Source of the DNA: Fusibacter sp. 3D3
GTDB taxonomy: Bacteria; Bacillota; Clostridia; Peptostreptococcales; Acidaminobacteraceae
Assembly: GCF_001748365.1 (NCBI RefSeq)
Contig: NZ_BDHH01000001.1
Location: 243,843 to 307,842 of the forward strand
DNA length: 64,000 bases
Direction of reading: 5' to 3'
In this document: positions 18,397-27,304 of the stretch, in pieces
Position numbering within the stretch: position 1 is the first letter of the stretch
Layout of the letters: each line of letters starts with the position of its first letter
Notes under the pieces: model-generated
Seen by the model: the letters and a program-made list of their open reading frames with translations, nothing else
The model's database searches: none
Told to the model about the DNA's origin: nothing
Translations under genes and position numbers: made by a program

Positions 18397-18957
18397 TTAG
18401 TGATTTTGAACTCTAACAAGCCATTCTTCTTTTAAAATTCTATAATCATAACGATCATGAAGCTGTCCCTCTATCATCATATGTTTTACAAGATGTGATT
18501 CCTGTACCATACCTGCTTTTTCCATGACCTGAATTGACCCTATATTGTCTGCAACACATCCTGCGCAAATTTTGATGATGTTCTGCGTTTCAAACATATA
18601 ATCTATAAGTATTTTTACAGTTTCTGTAACGTACCCTTTTCCCCAAAACTGTGGGAGAATAAAATAGCCGAGATTGACGACTTTTCCCTCTATGGCATCC
18701 AGTAAAATAGTATAGCCAATTTCACCAATATATGCTTTGGTATCTTTGTCTTCAATGGCAAAAAAAAATTTATTTCTATGAATCAATTTCGACTCCATAA
18801 TCGCATCATATAAAGTTTTATAAGAGTCATCTAACGCATTGGACCGAATCTCTGGCATGTAGGTCATAACCTTTTTATTCGTCAACAATAAATGAAGTGA
18901 TCCAATATCACTTTCTTTGTATTCACGGATTCTGATGCGATCACTTTCTAAATTCAT
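18397..18957 (-). CDS. GNAT-family N-acetyltransferase (RimJ/RimL type)
   Basis: The 186-residue protein has the GNAT fold of the RimJ/RimL subgroup: DRIRIREYKESDIGSLHLLL at the start, the acetyl-CoA loop region LPQFWGKGYVTETVKIL (about 98-115), and CVADNIGSIQVMEKAGMVQES near the end. Such enzymes acetylate protein N-termini or small amines; the substrate is unknown. It has a good promoter of its own and leads a two-gene unit with the membrane protein. Confidence 0.88.
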   Translation of the reverse strand: MNLESDRIRIREYKESDIGSLHLLLTNKKVMTYMPEIRSNALDDSYKTLYDAIMESKLIHRNKFFFAIEDKDTKAYIGEIGYTILLDAIEGKVVNLGYFILPQFWGKGYVTETVKILIDYMFETQNIIKICAGCVADNIGSIQVMEKAGMVQESHLVKHMMIEGQLHDRYDYRILKEEWLVRVQNH

Positions 18958-18991
18958 GTTTATAGCCTCCTACTTTGAGCATTCTTATTTT

Positions 18992-19019
18992 ATTATAACA
19001 TATAGGTCTTTTTTGTCTA
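18992..19019 (-). promoter_or_regulatory. Sigma-A promoter for the acetyltransferase gene
   Basis: On the minus strand TAGACA (19014-19019) and a perfect TATAAT (18992-18997) are 16 bases apart. Confidence 0.65.
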
Positions 19020-19042
19020 TGAATCACTTATTTTTCTACGCT

Positions 19043-19067
19043 AAAAAGGACCTCTAATGAGGTCCTT
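19043..19067 (-). terminator. Intrinsic terminator of hpf
   Basis: AAGGACCTC/GAGGTCCTT (19046-19054, 19059-19067, loop TAAT) is followed on the minus strand by TTTTT. Confidence 0.85.
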
Positions 19068-19098
19068 GATTATAACTTGCTCCAATATATGCTTTCAA

Positions 19099-19629
19099 CT
19101 AAAGATAAGGTTCAATTAATCCAAAATCGCCATCTTTTCGCTTGTAAACAACATTCACTTCTTCTGTCTCTCCATTTAAAAATACGAAGAAATCATGTCC
19201 CAATAAATCCATTTGTAAAACCGCTTCTTCTGGATGCATCGGTTTAATTGCAAATCGCTTCGTTTTAACGATAGACGCTTCATCGAGTTTGTCTTCTAAA
19301 TCGGGTATGGCTTCAAACTTTATAGATTCATGTCCATGAAATTTCTTTTCAATTTTAGTTTTATGTTTTTTCATTTGTTTTGAGATCTTATCAATCGCTT
19401 CATCAATGGATTGATACATATCTTCAGTTGTGCCTTCCGCTCTAAAGAATGAACCACTTTTGAGTGGAATCGTTAGTTCTACGATGTGATTATTCTTTTG
19501 AGTGCTAAAAGTAGCGTGCGCCTCGACATCACTTTTAAAGTATTTGTCAAACTTGCTTAGTTTTTTTTCTACTTGGTCTCTTATTGCTTCTGTGATTACT
19601 AAATTTCTTCCAGTCACGATTACTTTCAT
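19099..19629 (-). CDS. hpf: Ribosome hibernation promoting factor, long form
   Basis: The 176-residue protein has the N-terminal HPF/YfiA domain (MKVIVTGRNLVITEAIRDQV; DMYQSIDEAIDKISKQMKKH) and the C-terminal dimerisation domain of the long form (VKTKRFAIKPMHPEEAVLQMDLLGHDFFVFLN). It dimerises 70S ribosomes into inactive 100S particles in resting cells. The start at 19629 follows AAAGGGG; the frame extends 17 codons upstream without support. As in Bacillus (yvyD), it lies between the fliD-fliS cluster and secA. Confidence 0.96.
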   Translation of the reverse strand: MKVIVTGRNLVITEAIRDQVEKKLSKFDKYFKSDVEAHATFSTQKNNHIVELTIPLKSGSFFRAEGTTEDMYQSIDEAIDKISKQMKKHKTKIEKKFHGHESIKFEAIPDLEDKLDEASIVKTKRFAIKPMHPEEAVLQMDLLGHDFFVFLNGETEEVNVVYKRKDGDFGLIEPYL

Positions 19630-19713
19630 ATACTCAGCCCCTTTATAAAATTGATACTTACTATATACCCATGCCCTCATAAAAAAAACAAAAATACCGT
19701 CTAATGGCCTGTA

Positions 19714-20142
19714 TTATTTTTTGATATTTTTATAAGCACCCATCGATTTCTTGATTTTAAGTTGGTCGTTCTGAAGCACCTTCAAATTCAAAAAAATACC
19801 GTTTAGCATTTGGGCTTGGGTCTCATAATGCGCTTCAAGAATCCTGATCTGTTCAATAAGTGTCTGCACTTCTTTAAACTGATTTTGCTCTATTTTAGAA
19901 AGTGCTTGAAGTGATTCCACTTTATTTTGAACCAAGACTTCTCTATAGTGTCGTAAAAAAATAGAATCCACCTGAAGTTTGTTTTTTACAAGGCGTTCTA
20001 TCGTTTCATATTTTCCAAGGATTTCTAAATCATCAGGTGATTGATCGTACATTTCCAATGCTTTTAATTGATTTAATAAAATTTGTTTTAAAATTTCTGT
20101 TTTTTCATTTAAACATATTTTCATCTTGTCTAAATCAAGCAT
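19714..20142 (-). CDS. Coiled-coil protein of the flagellar operon (unrecognised)
   Basis: I do not recognise this 142-residue protein. It is predicted to be almost entirely alpha-helical, with heptad-like hydrophobic spacing (for example KTEILKQILLNQLKALEMY, then EQNQFKEVQTLIEQIRILEAH), no signal peptide and no cysteine. Size, helicity and position after fliS resemble export chaperones of the FliT/FlgN type, but that is inference from context. The ATG at 20142 follows AGGTGG; a GTG at 20154 is inside that box. Confidence 0.6.
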   Translation of the reverse strand: MLDLDKMKICLNEKTEILKQILLNQLKALEMYDQSPDDLEILGKYETIERLVKNKLQVDSIFLRHYREVLVQNKVESLQALSKIEQNQFKEVQTLIEQIRILEAHYETQAQMLNGIFLNLKVLQNDQLKIKKSMGAYKNIKK

Positions 20143-20254
20143 TATTGACGCCACCTCAATCCCTGTTTTCTTTACAACAACCTATTTTTCCTTATCTATA
20201 AAAATGCGCTCGCCGTATAAAAAAGACTAGAATTTTTAATTCTAGTCAAATTTT

Positions 20255-20434
20255 TTAAAGTTTTAAATCAATATTTTGCCCCTTATATGGCGTTACAGAC
20301 TGTTCCATTGCCTTGACGACACTCTCTATAGACTGTTCGTCTTGCTTTAAAGCCTTCTGCATCACAGATACATTGAGCGCTTGTTTAAGGCTTGTTAAGT
20401 TTTGTACCTGGTACGATGTAATACTATTACTCAT
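20255..20434 (-). CDS. YjfB-like putative motility protein
   Basis: This 59-residue protein, with VQNLTSLKQALNVSVMQKAL near the N-terminus and QSVTPYKGQNIDLKL at the end, matches the small YjfB-like family of putative motility proteins often found beside flagellar genes. Its function is unknown. GGGAGGG lies just before the ATG at 20434. It lies between fliS and the coiled-coil protein and is probably part of the flaG-fliD-fliS transcript. Confidence 0.75.
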   Translation of the reverse strand: MSNSITSYQVQNLTSLKQALNVSVMQKALKQDEQSIESVVKAMEQSVTPYKGQNIDLKL

Positions 20435-20528
20435 ATACACCCTCCCTTCAATCCTTGGAACTTAATTATACCTCAATGCATCGAAAATAACCATTTCTTT
20501 TTTATCAACAATTTGTAAACTTATACCC

Positions 20529-21002
20529 CTAAAATTTAATGTTAAAGGCTTGTTTCCACGTTGCCTTAAAATCCTCAGCAATTTCAAGTGCATCACTGAA
20601 AAAAGCTTTACTCTTTTCAACGTTTGCCATGAGTAGTTTATAGGACATATATTCATAGAGTGCATCCAAACTTTGGCTCATCGCAATATCCATATTCAAT
20701 GTACTTCGAAGTTCATCCAAAATGGCTTGAGCCCTCTGAGAGTTATAATTAACCTCTTCATATTTCTCATCATCCAATTGAATGATTGCTTTTTTGATGA
20801 ATTTTACGAGTCCATCGTACAGCATATAAGTGAGTTCTTCTGGCTTTGCTGACATAATTCGACTTTCGAGATACTGATCTATTTTATCCGTTGTTCTAGA
20901 CTCCCTCTTAATTGCCCCTGAATTCTCAGGTAAGGGTTTAACCGGTGGTCTCTGTATAAAGTTTTTAGGTTTCTGATAATTATACGGATTCATAACTGCC
21001 AT
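20529..21002 (-). CDS. fliS: Flagellin export chaperone FliS
   Basis: The 157-residue protein carries the FliS four-helix core: AKPEELTYMLYDGLVKFIKKAII, YNSQRAQAILDELRSTLNMDI and LDALYEYMSYKLLMANVEKS. FliS binds the C-terminus of flagellin in the cytoplasm and stops early polymerisation. It has an unusual proline-rich N-terminal extension of about 35 residues (PKNFIQRPPVKPLPENSG) before the core; typical FliS is about 125-135 residues. AAAGGAG precedes the ATG at 21002. Confidence 0.95.
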   Translation of the reverse strand: MAVMNPYNYQKPKNFIQRPPVKPLPENSGAIKRESRTTDKIDQYLESRIMSAKPEELTYMLYDGLVKFIKKAIIQLDDEKYEEVNYNSQRAQAILDELRSTLNMDIAMSQSLDALYEYMSYKLLMANVEKSKAFFSDALEIAEDFKATWKQAFNIKF

Positions 21003-21017
21003 AATCATTCTCCTTTC

Positions 21018-21422
21018 TTACTTTCGAATATCAAACCGGTTACCCTGTTTATACATTGGAACACCTTGATATTGGTCATATACCATCTTTGCTTTGTTCA
21101 CTTCATTTGTTTTGATCTTGCTTTCGTTTATAGATTCTTGAAGTGTCAAAATCACACTTGGCATATTTTTTAAATTGAAGTCATCTATCTCTTTAATCTT
21201 GATGAGCATGGTCTTGATTTTTTCTATCGCTTCTGAATTTGAAATGCCATCCATTTCATTTAACTTAAGGGCATCAATCTGTTGGATAATATGCTCTCTT
21301 TCTAGAACCATTTGCTCAATTTGATCGTATTCTTGTGTCTCTATAGCCTTTTTAAGCACATAGGTTGCATCATACAACGCCATTAAAAGTAAGTATTTTT
21401 GCTCTAACTCATTTCCCATCAT
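21018..21422 (-). CDS. FliT/FlgN-like helical protein between fliD and fliS
   Basis: The 134-residue protein is helical, opens with ELEQKYLLLMALYDATYVLKKAIE and ends with MVYDQYQGVPMYKQGNRFDIRK. Position directly after fliD and before fliS, size and helix content fit a FliT-type chaperone for the filament cap FliD. The C-terminal YxxYQG..YKQG..FD motif is a tail common in FlgN/FliT-like proteins of Firmicutes. Direct sequence similarity to FliT is weak, so the call is contextual. Confidence 0.6.
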   Translation of the reverse strand: MMGNELEQKYLLLMALYDATYVLKKAIETQEYDQIEQMVLEREHIIQQIDALKLNEMDGISNSEAIEKIKTMLIKIKEIDDFNLKNMPSVILTLQESINESKIKTNEVNKAKMVYDQYQGVPMYKQGNRFDIRK

Positions 21423-21435
21423 TCACTCACTTTCA

Positions 21436-23355
21436 CTACATGGATGCTAACTGCGATGTCAACCAATTACTTTGTGAATTCAACTTAGAAAGCGCCGTTT
21501 CCATCCTCGCAAACTTTGCATAGTACGCCTCCTGTTTATCACTAAAAACATCCAGCATATCATCAATCTTTTTAGCATAGTCATAGAGTTTTAAATAGAG
21601 TTCACTTGTGACGTCTGCAACGCCATCAATTCCTGCTTTTTCAACCAAACTACCCTTTGCGCCGCTTGAATCTCTGGTAATTCTGATATTATTATTGACA
21701 ATATCGTTTAGGCGTTCTGCAAGGCCAGACTCCTTATATCGCTTTGACTGATCTGCGCCTGATAATAAATAACCTTGATCGGAATCCTTTGAAAAAAGAG
21801 CTACCACATCTTTATAGTTATTCTCAATAGCACTTTTGAGTTTAGTATCATCGATAACCAATTTGTTTTTATCTTTATAATCATCGGAGGTCTCAATCCC
21901 AATATCGCTGAGCGAAAGACCCACACCCTCAACTTTCGAATACAAAGCGACCCGCATACTATCCAGCATGGTTGACAAGATGTTATCATTTTTAAGGATA
22001 CCTTGTTTTGCCTTATTTTCCCAAAGTTTTATTTCATCCTCACTCATTGCTTCTTTCTCATCATCTGTCAAAGGCATAAAATCGCGCAATCTTTTCTCAC
22101 TGATCTCTGTGCTCACTGCCTCTACCAATGCATTGTAATCGGTCACAAATTCTTTGATTTTATCATATATTGCATCCACATTCGGTTCAACGGATATGTT
22201 GATGGCTTCCCCCGTCGTATGAGTCTCTTTCAATATATAATTCACACCATCCACAGTGAAATTATTTGAGCTCTTTGTGATCGCAATTCCATCAATTGTA
22301 ACTTGTGCATTTACCGCTTTCGCATGATTCGCATCGTCAGCGATTTTTAAATGATTTGCAAAGAAGTTAGTGGTATTCGTTTCACTGAGGTCAATGTTGT
22401 TGACACTACCCTCACTTTTTGATTTCAATGTGAATTCTTTTGTGAGCGAACTGAAACTCAATTCGACACCTGCAGTGGAATTATTGACCTTATCCATAAA
22501 CGATTTAACCGTCATGTCGCTGGTTAATCCTGAAATTTTCACACCGTTTATTTCAAATTTGGTTAAATCTTCAGCTATAGTGCCAAAGACATCACTTAAT
22601 TTATCCGTTACAGCAAGTCCTGTTGAGGCCCCATCTTCAATCCCCAGTGCCGTTAAAGCGGTATTGTCTAAGCCTACAATCGAAATTGTGCTCCCATTTT
22701 TTTCGAATTTCAATTCATCATTGCCGGAGACATTTTTCTTCGTTACAAGACCATCATACTCATCGCCAAAAGCAGCTTTGATTTTAGTGTTCAGTTGATT
22801 TACAAAATCATCTATATCGGTATCTGCATCTCCGTCCAAATCTGTGATTGCATCAAAAGTAATGGTTTTATACTTGCCATCAATTGCAAGTTTAAATGTA
22901 TTATTGCCCCCAGCAACTGCACTGTTGATAGAGTTTACATTGTAAAGACCCGAAGATGTGATGTCCCCATTCACTTTCCCATTGGCTTTCCAAGTATCCT
23001 TTGTTGCCAACTGATCAATCCTGTTGATCACATGGTTCTTTTCGGAAATACTGTCCGTTCCTTTGATTTCAACTTTAGCCGTTTTTTCTCCCGCTATTAA
23101 AGCAGATGTGGTAAACGATTTAAAAGCAGCTGAGGTTGTCAAGTTATACTCTGGATTGAGCACATCAAAGTATTTTGACTGAAATGCCTTTAGGGCACTT
23201 GCCTGCTCTCTATAAGCCGTTTGTTGCCATTCTGTATAGGTTTTCTCTTTTTTGACACGATCTACCTTAAGTTGTTCTATTTTCATCAAGTCTGTGACCA
23301 TTTTATCCGTGTCCATATTTGATGAAATCCCAGTAATTCTAGTTGAACTACTCAT
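21436..23355 (-). CDS. fliD: Flagellar hook-associated protein 2 (filament cap) FliD
   Basis: The 639-residue protein has the FliD N-domain (TRITGISSNMDTDKMVTDLMKIEQLKVDRVKKEKTY), central beta-rich insertions including flagellin IN-like motifs, and the FliD C-domain with the coiled-coil end (YYAKFARMETALSKLNSQSNWLTSQLA). It forms the cap under which flagellin subunits fold. The start at 23355 follows GGAGTG; the frame opens nine codons earlier. It is cotranscribed with flaG from a sigma-D promoter. It is longer than Bacillus FliD (about 500 residues) because of the central insertions. Confidence 0.97.
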   Translation of the reverse strand: MSSSTRITGISSNMDTDKMVTDLMKIEQLKVDRVKKEKTYTEWQQTAYREQASALKAFQSKYFDVLNPEYNLTTSAAFKSFTTSALIAGEKTAKVEIKGTDSISEKNHVINRIDQLATKDTWKANGKVNGDITSSGLYNVNSINSAVAGGNNTFKLAIDGKYKTITFDAITDLDGDADTDIDDFVNQLNTKIKAAFGDEYDGLVTKKNVSGNDELKFEKNGSTISIVGLDNTALTALGIEDGASTGLAVTDKLSDVFGTIAEDLTKFEINGVKISGLTSDMTVKSFMDKVNNSTAGVELSFSSLTKEFTLKSKSEGSVNNIDLSETNTTNFFANHLKIADDANHAKAVNAQVTIDGIAITKSSNNFTVDGVNYILKETHTTGEAINISVEPNVDAIYDKIKEFVTDYNALVEAVSTEISEKRLRDFMPLTDDEKEAMSEDEIKLWENKAKQGILKNDNILSTMLDSMRVALYSKVEGVGLSLSDIGIETSDDYKDKNKLVIDDTKLKSAIENNYKDVVALFSKDSDQGYLLSGADQSKRYKESGLAERLNDIVNNNIRITRDSSGAKGSLVEKAGIDGVADVTSELYLKLYDYAKKIDDMLDVFSDKQEAYYAKFARMETALSKLNSQSNWLTSQLASM

Positions 23356-23398
23356 TAAAATCACTCCATTTCTTCTCGCCATAAATAGCGGTTAAAAT

Positions 23399-23803
23399 TT
23401 AAGCTTTCTCATCCACAAATAATCCAGCCATTTCCCACATTTTTGCGATCATATCTTGAATCTTCTTTGGTGGAAATTCTGCAATTATTTCATTCGTCTT
23501 ACTGTCCCTGACCGTATACATTACCGTATGTGTCTTTTCATGCACGGCCCTCTGAATATAACGATTATACGCCTTCAGAGATTGGTTGGCTTGCTCCACT
23601 GATTTCTTTAAAATCTCTTCATCCATTTGTTGCTCTGCTTGGGGATTATTCTGCTCATCAGGATTAGTCTGTAGTTCACCTGTACCCGTTGGTGTTCCTT
23701 GTGTTTGCTTCACTGGTTGTACTTCCTGTACGGGTGCACCTTCGGATTTTTGTACCGGATATTCCGTATACACGGGTGTGCTACCCACTCCTTGAATTTT
23801 CAT
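23399..23803 (-). CDS. flaG: Flagellar protein FlaG
   Basis: The 134-residue protein has a low-complexity Pro/Gln/Thr linker (about 12-60) and the FlaG domain (LKKSVEQANQSLKAYNRYIQ; HTVMYTVRDSKTNEIIAEFPPKKIQDMIAKMWEMAGLFVDEKA). FlaG is associated with filament length and assembly. AAGGAGGG precedes the ATG, and a perfect sigma-D promoter lies 36 bases upstream. In B. subtilis this gene (yvyC) directly follows hag; here 20 kb separate them. Confidence 0.95.
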   Translation of the reverse strand: MKIQGVGSTPVYTEYPVQKSEGAPVQEVQPVKQTQGTPTGTGELQTNPDEQNNPQAEQQMDEEILKKSVEQANQSLKAYNRYIQRAVHEKTHTVMYTVRDSKTNEIIAEFPPKKIQDMIAKMWEMAGLFVDEKA

Positions 23804-23838
23804 AGAGCTCCCTCCTTGGATTTCTTAATCTAATAGAG

Positions 23839-23865
23839 TTATCGGCATGAAATGGGGAAACTTTA
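23839..23865 (-). promoter_or_regulatory. Sigma-D (sigma-28) promoter for flaG-fliD
   Basis: On the minus strand TAAA (23862-23865), a 15-base spacer and GCCGATAA (23839-23846) match the flagellar sigma consensus exactly. Confidence 0.93.
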
Positions 23866-23900
23866 GACGAATATTATTTTAATGTATTATGGCAACACCA

Positions 23901-24785
23901 CTATTGGTTCATTTTTCTTATACCTTCTTTTAAACTTACTTTAGGTTTCCAGCCCGTTATTGACTCACCCCTAAAAGGTTTCATTATCTCTCTAAAACGG
24001 TAAGATCTTTTTCCCCATTCAACATTTAACGTAATGTCCATTGCTTCTTCATAAGTTTTTACTAATGTTTTCAATTTAACAAATTCTTCCGGAGGCAGAA
24101 AATACTCCTTATACGTGTTTTCGGTGCTTCGATTCAATTCATTTAAGCACAAGACAAAAGCATCCACAATATCATCAATATAAACAAGTCCCATTTCTTG
24201 TTCTCCACCTGAGAGTTCTAGCAACTGATCACTATTTGAATGCTCTTTTAATAAATTGAAAATCTTTCTACGTGTATCCTCTAGACCATAAGTATCGTAT
24301 AGTTTTAACGTAATCGCTCTCAGATTACCTTTTAAAGTGTACCATCTCAAAATATTAACAAATGATTCTTTTGTTGCAGCATATAAATTCATAGGGTCAT
24401 AGTCTTCTGTTTCTCGATTTTGCCAAATTGTCCCTACATTTAGAAAACCTTTTACACCATAATAAATCATCGCCTCAAGGAGGTGAGCACCTAAAGTGAT
24501 ATTGGATGCTATTAATTGATCCACATCACTTAATTGATGTTCTGCTATGAAATGAGTTGCTAAATGAATCACGCTTTGTGGTTTGCTATGCTCAACAATT
24601 TTCATCATAGAAATAATAGTGCCATCATAAATATAAGTCTTGATTTTATGCTCATAAGTTTTAAAACAATCAAAACGGCTACCTTTTCTTCCAATGATAT
24701 GAACCTCGTAGTTTTCTTCGATTAATCGTCTAACAAGGTGTCGTCCGATAAACCCAGTGCCGCCAGTTACAAGTATTTTATTCAT
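23901..24785 (-). CDS. NAD-dependent nucleotide-sugar epimerase/reductase (extended SDR)
   Basis: The 294-residue protein has the Rossmann motif VTGGTGFIGRH (6-16) and the catalytic YAATK, as in extended short-chain dehydrogenases. It overlaps the end of the CDP-glucose 4,6-dehydratase gene by four bases, so it probably reduces or epimerises the CDP-4-keto-6-deoxy sugar, like the CDP-abequose synthase group. It is the last gene of the island before flaG. Its exact product cannot be read from sequence. The 3-dehydratase RfbH is absent, which argues against a 3,6-dideoxy sugar. Confidence 0.85.
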   Translation of the reverse strand: MNKILVTGGTGFIGRHLVRRLIEENYEVHIIGRKGSRFDCFKTYEHKIKTYIYDGTIISMMKIVEHSKPQSVIHLATHFIAEHQLSDVDQLIASNITLGAHLLEAMIYYGVKGFLNVGTIWQNRETEDYDPMNLYAATKESFVNILRWYTLKGNLRAITLKLYDTYGLEDTRRKIFNLLKEHSNSDQLLELSGGEQEMGLVYIDDIVDAFVLCLNELNRSTENTYKEYFLPPEEFVKLKTLVKTYEEAMDITLNVEWGKRSYRFREIMKPFRGESITGWKPKVSLKEGIRKMNQ

Positions 24786-25855
24786 TTAACCTCTCCAAAG
24801 CATTTACTTTCATATAAATCTATTTGCTCTTCAGTAAATTTGCGTAAATCTACATTTGCATCCCAATATTTTTTATACCACTCGGCCGTCAATTTAATAG
24901 TTTCGTGCATGCTCAATACCGGCTGATATTTTAAAAGTTTAGTAGCCTTATATGAATCCAACTTTAGATAATGCGTCTCATGATATTTTTTGACTAAAGC
25001 CTCACCTGTTTCAAATTCAAAATCCATGTGTTGACTAAGCCTGTTAACAACTTCAAAAACCGACATTTCATTTCCATGATGAGGTCCAAAATTCCACGCA
25101 CCACTATATAGCCCAGCATCTTCATATAAATACATAGCCAATTTTAAATAGCCTTGTAAGGGTTCAAGTACATGTTGCCAAGGTCTTACAGCCATAGGAT
25201 CTCTAAGTTCTATCTTGTGGCCTAGTCCTATGGCTCTTATGCAATCCGGAATTAACCTGTCTTTTGCAAAATCTCCTCCACCGATTACATTCCCAGCCCG
25301 TGCAGTTGCAACGCCTAAATTTCGAGCGTCTGAAAAAAATGACTTTTTAAAAGACGCTGTTATGAGTTCAGAACACGCCTTACTGCTGGAATAAGGATCA
25401 TGTCCTCCAAGTTCAGAGTCCTCACGATATCCATAAAAACCTTCTTTATTAGAATAACATTTGTCTGTAGTGACATTGACCAGCGCTTTAACCGATTTGT
25501 TTTGCCTTATTGCATCAAGTAAATAAACCGTGCCCATAATATTCGTATTAAACGTCTCTACAGGCTTTTCATAAGACTCACCTACAAGAGGCTGTGCCGC
25601 CAAATGAAATACAATCTCCGGTTGGACGCTTTCAATGGTCTTTTTTATATTTTCAAAATCAAGAATGTTACCTTCATACCAATCAATTTTATCTTCCAAA
25701 TTACATATTTCAAACATGGACGGCTTCGTCGGTGGTGCTAATGAATATCCATACAATTCAGCACCCCATCTACTTAAAAGCATTGTTAGCCAAGATCCCT
25801 TAAATCCTGTATTTCCCGTGATTAAAACTCTTTTTCCTTTGTAAAAGTCTCTCAT
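24782..25855 (-). CDS. rfbG: CDP-glucose 4,6-dehydratase
   Basis: The 357-residue extended SDR has ITGNTGFKGSWL (cofactor loop), HLAAQPLVGESY, and the catalytic YSSSKACSE. The specific signature AVRPWQHVLEPLQGYL is typical of CDP-glucose dehydratases (RfbG/DdhB). It converts CDP-glucose to CDP-4-keto-6-deoxyglucose. It starts two bases after rfbF ends. I favour the ATG at 25855; alternatives at 25864 (ATG) and 25873 (TTG) are less well placed relative to GGAAGG. Confidence 0.94.
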   Translation of the reverse strand: MRDFYKGKRVLITGNTGFKGSWLTMLLSRWGAELYGYSLAPPTKPSMFEICNLEDKIDWYEGNILDFENIKKTIESVQPEIVFHLAAQPLVGESYEKPVETFNTNIMGTVYLLDAIRQNKSVKALVNVTTDKCYSNKEGFYGYREDSELGGHDPYSSSKACSELITASFKKSFFSDARNLGVATARAGNVIGGGDFAKDRLIPDCIRAIGLGHKIELRDPMAVRPWQHVLEPLQGYLKLAMYLYEDAGLYSGAWNFGPHHGNEMSVFEVVNRLSQHMDFEFETGEALVKKYHETHYLKLDSYKATKLLKYQPVLSMHETIKLTAEWYKKYWDANVDLRKFTEEQIDLYESKCFGEVK

Positions 25856-25857
25856 AG

Positions 25858-26634
25858 TCACCATACCTTCCAAGGTGCTTTTCCACTTTTCCAGATATGT
25901 TCTAAAACCTGTTTATCCCTTTGACTATCCATACACTGCCAAAAGCCAATATGCTTATACGCCGCAATTTCACTATCATTTGCCAATGTCTCCATTGGTT
26001 CCAATTCAAAACTGACTTGATCGTCTTTTATATAATCAAAAACTTGCGGTTCCAAAACCATAAATCCACCATTAATCCAAGCTTCTACATTTTTAGGTTT
26101 TTCAACAAATTCAAGTACGGTTGAATCGTCATTAATGCCCAGAACACCATACTTGCCACTGGGTTGAACTGCAGTAATTGTGGCTATTTTCCCGTGTACC
26201 TTATGAAACTCATATAATGCTTTAATATTGACATTTGAAACACCATCGCCATAAGTTAGCATGAATGGTTCGTTTCCAACATATTTTTGAATTCTTTTTA
26301 TACGGCCACCTGTCATCGTGTCAAGTCCAGTATTTGCAAGAGTTACTTTCCACGGTTCAACTGATTCGCATGAATGAATCTCCATTTTATTGTTACTTGC
26401 CAGATCAAAAGTAATATCAGATCCATATAAAAAATAATTGGCAAAATATTCTTTGATCATGTGACCTTTATAACCCAGGCATAATACAAATTCGTTGAAT
26501 CCATAGTGGGAATAAGTTTTCATAATATGCCACAAGATAGGACGTTCGCCAATCTCAATCATGGGTTTTGGTCTTAAATGTGACTCTTCACTAATTCGTG
26601 TACCATAACCTCCGCAAAGTATTACCACTTTCAT
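25858..26634 (-). CDS. rfbF: Glucose-1-phosphate cytidylyltransferase
   Basis: The 258-residue nucleotidyltransferase has the activation loop LCGGYGTRISEESHLRPKPM and the RfbF-specific YFLYGSDITFDL and GFWQCMDSQRDK. It makes CDP-glucose from CTP and glucose 1-phosphate, the first step of the CDP-6-deoxyhexose route continued by rfbG. The start at 26634 follows GGAG; the frame extends 12 codons upstream without a ribosome site. Confidence 0.96.
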   Translation of the reverse strand: MKVVILCGGYGTRISEESHLRPKPMIEIGERPILWHIMKTYSHYGFNEFVLCLGYKGHMIKEYFANYFLYGSDITFDLASNNKMEIHSCESVEPWKVTLANTGLDTMTGGRIKRIQKYVGNEPFMLTYGDGVSNVNIKALYEFHKVHGKIATITAVQPSGKYGVLGINDDSTVLEFVEKPKNVEAWINGGFMVLEPQVFDYIKDDQVSFELEPMETLANDSEIAAYKHIGFWQCMDSQRDKQVLEHIWKSGKAPWKVW

Positions 26635-26749
26635 ATAATTCTCCAATCCTTTAAAACATTGAGCTGACAATTTTCTTGATTGGTACCTCTAAGAAAATTA
26701 TTGGCTCTAATCTTATTGTCTATACTAAAATGCTCTGTCCAATCTGAAA

Positions 26750-27289
26750 TTAAAAAGGACTCTTAAAAACTTCTAAAGATTTCAACTCTAGATCTTTTTC
26801 AGATAAAATTACATCACTTATAGGCCACTTAATTCCTGCCGAATTCCACAATATGCCATCCTCACATTTTGGTGCATATACTTCTGTCATTTTATAGGTA
26901 ACAGTAGCACTTTCACTTAAGACAAGATAACCATGAGCAAAGCCTTCTGGAATATAAGCCATATTATATTTTTCAGAATCTAAATAAAATATCACATGTT
27001 GGCCATATGTCGAAGAACTTTTTCTCAAATCCACAGCAACATCCATAATTTCACCTTGAATACAATAGATGAGTTTGCCTTGAGTGTAAGGTGGTTTTTG
27101 AAAATGTAATCCTCTTAAAACATTTTTTTTAGATTTGACAACAAGTTCTTCTTTAAAATCCGACTTTAATCTGAGTCTATTGAAATCTAAACAGTGAAAA
27201 GGTTTAAATATAATTCCTCTTTCATCTTCAAATGGTGTAAGGTGAATTTCTAAGCAGTCAGAGATATTTGTCTTAGTAACTTTATACAT
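26750..27289 (-). CDS. RmlC-like sugar 3,5-epimerase
   Basis: The 179-residue cupin follows the RmlC pattern: FEDERGIIFKPFH, LRGLHFQKPPYTQGKLIYCIQG (with the catalytic histidine), MDVAVDLRKSSSTYGQ, and IPEGFAHGYLVLSESATVTYKMTEVY. RmlC enzymes epimerise C3 and/or C5 of 4-keto-6-deoxy sugar nucleotides. Because it stands with rfbF and rfbG and no dTDP-glucose genes are present, the likely substrate is CDP-4-keto-6-deoxyglucose. GAGGGG precedes the ATG. Confidence 0.88.
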   Translation of the reverse strand: MYKVTKTNISDCLEIHLTPFEDERGIIFKPFHCLDFNRLRLKSDFKEELVVKSKKNVLRGLHFQKPPYTQGKLIYCIQGEIMDVAVDLRKSSSTYGQHVIFYLDSEKYNMAYIPEGFAHGYLVLSESATVTYKMTEVYAPKCEDGILWNSAGIKWPISDVILSEKDLELKSLEVFKSPF

Positions 27290-27304
27290 AATTGCCCCTC
27301 ATAT

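Noticed and set aside
20462-20665. 67-residue open frame overlapping fliS on the same strand
   Set aside because: It overlaps the fliS 3' end in another frame, has no ribosome site and no family features.
22370-22798. 142-residue open frame opposite fliD
   Set aside because: Antisense shadow of the beta-rich middle of FliD, with no independent signals.
24782-27289. dTDP-rhamnose pathway
   Set aside because: The RmlC-like gene is present, but RmlA and RmlB types are not; the nucleotidyltransferase and dehydratase carry RfbF and RfbG signatures.
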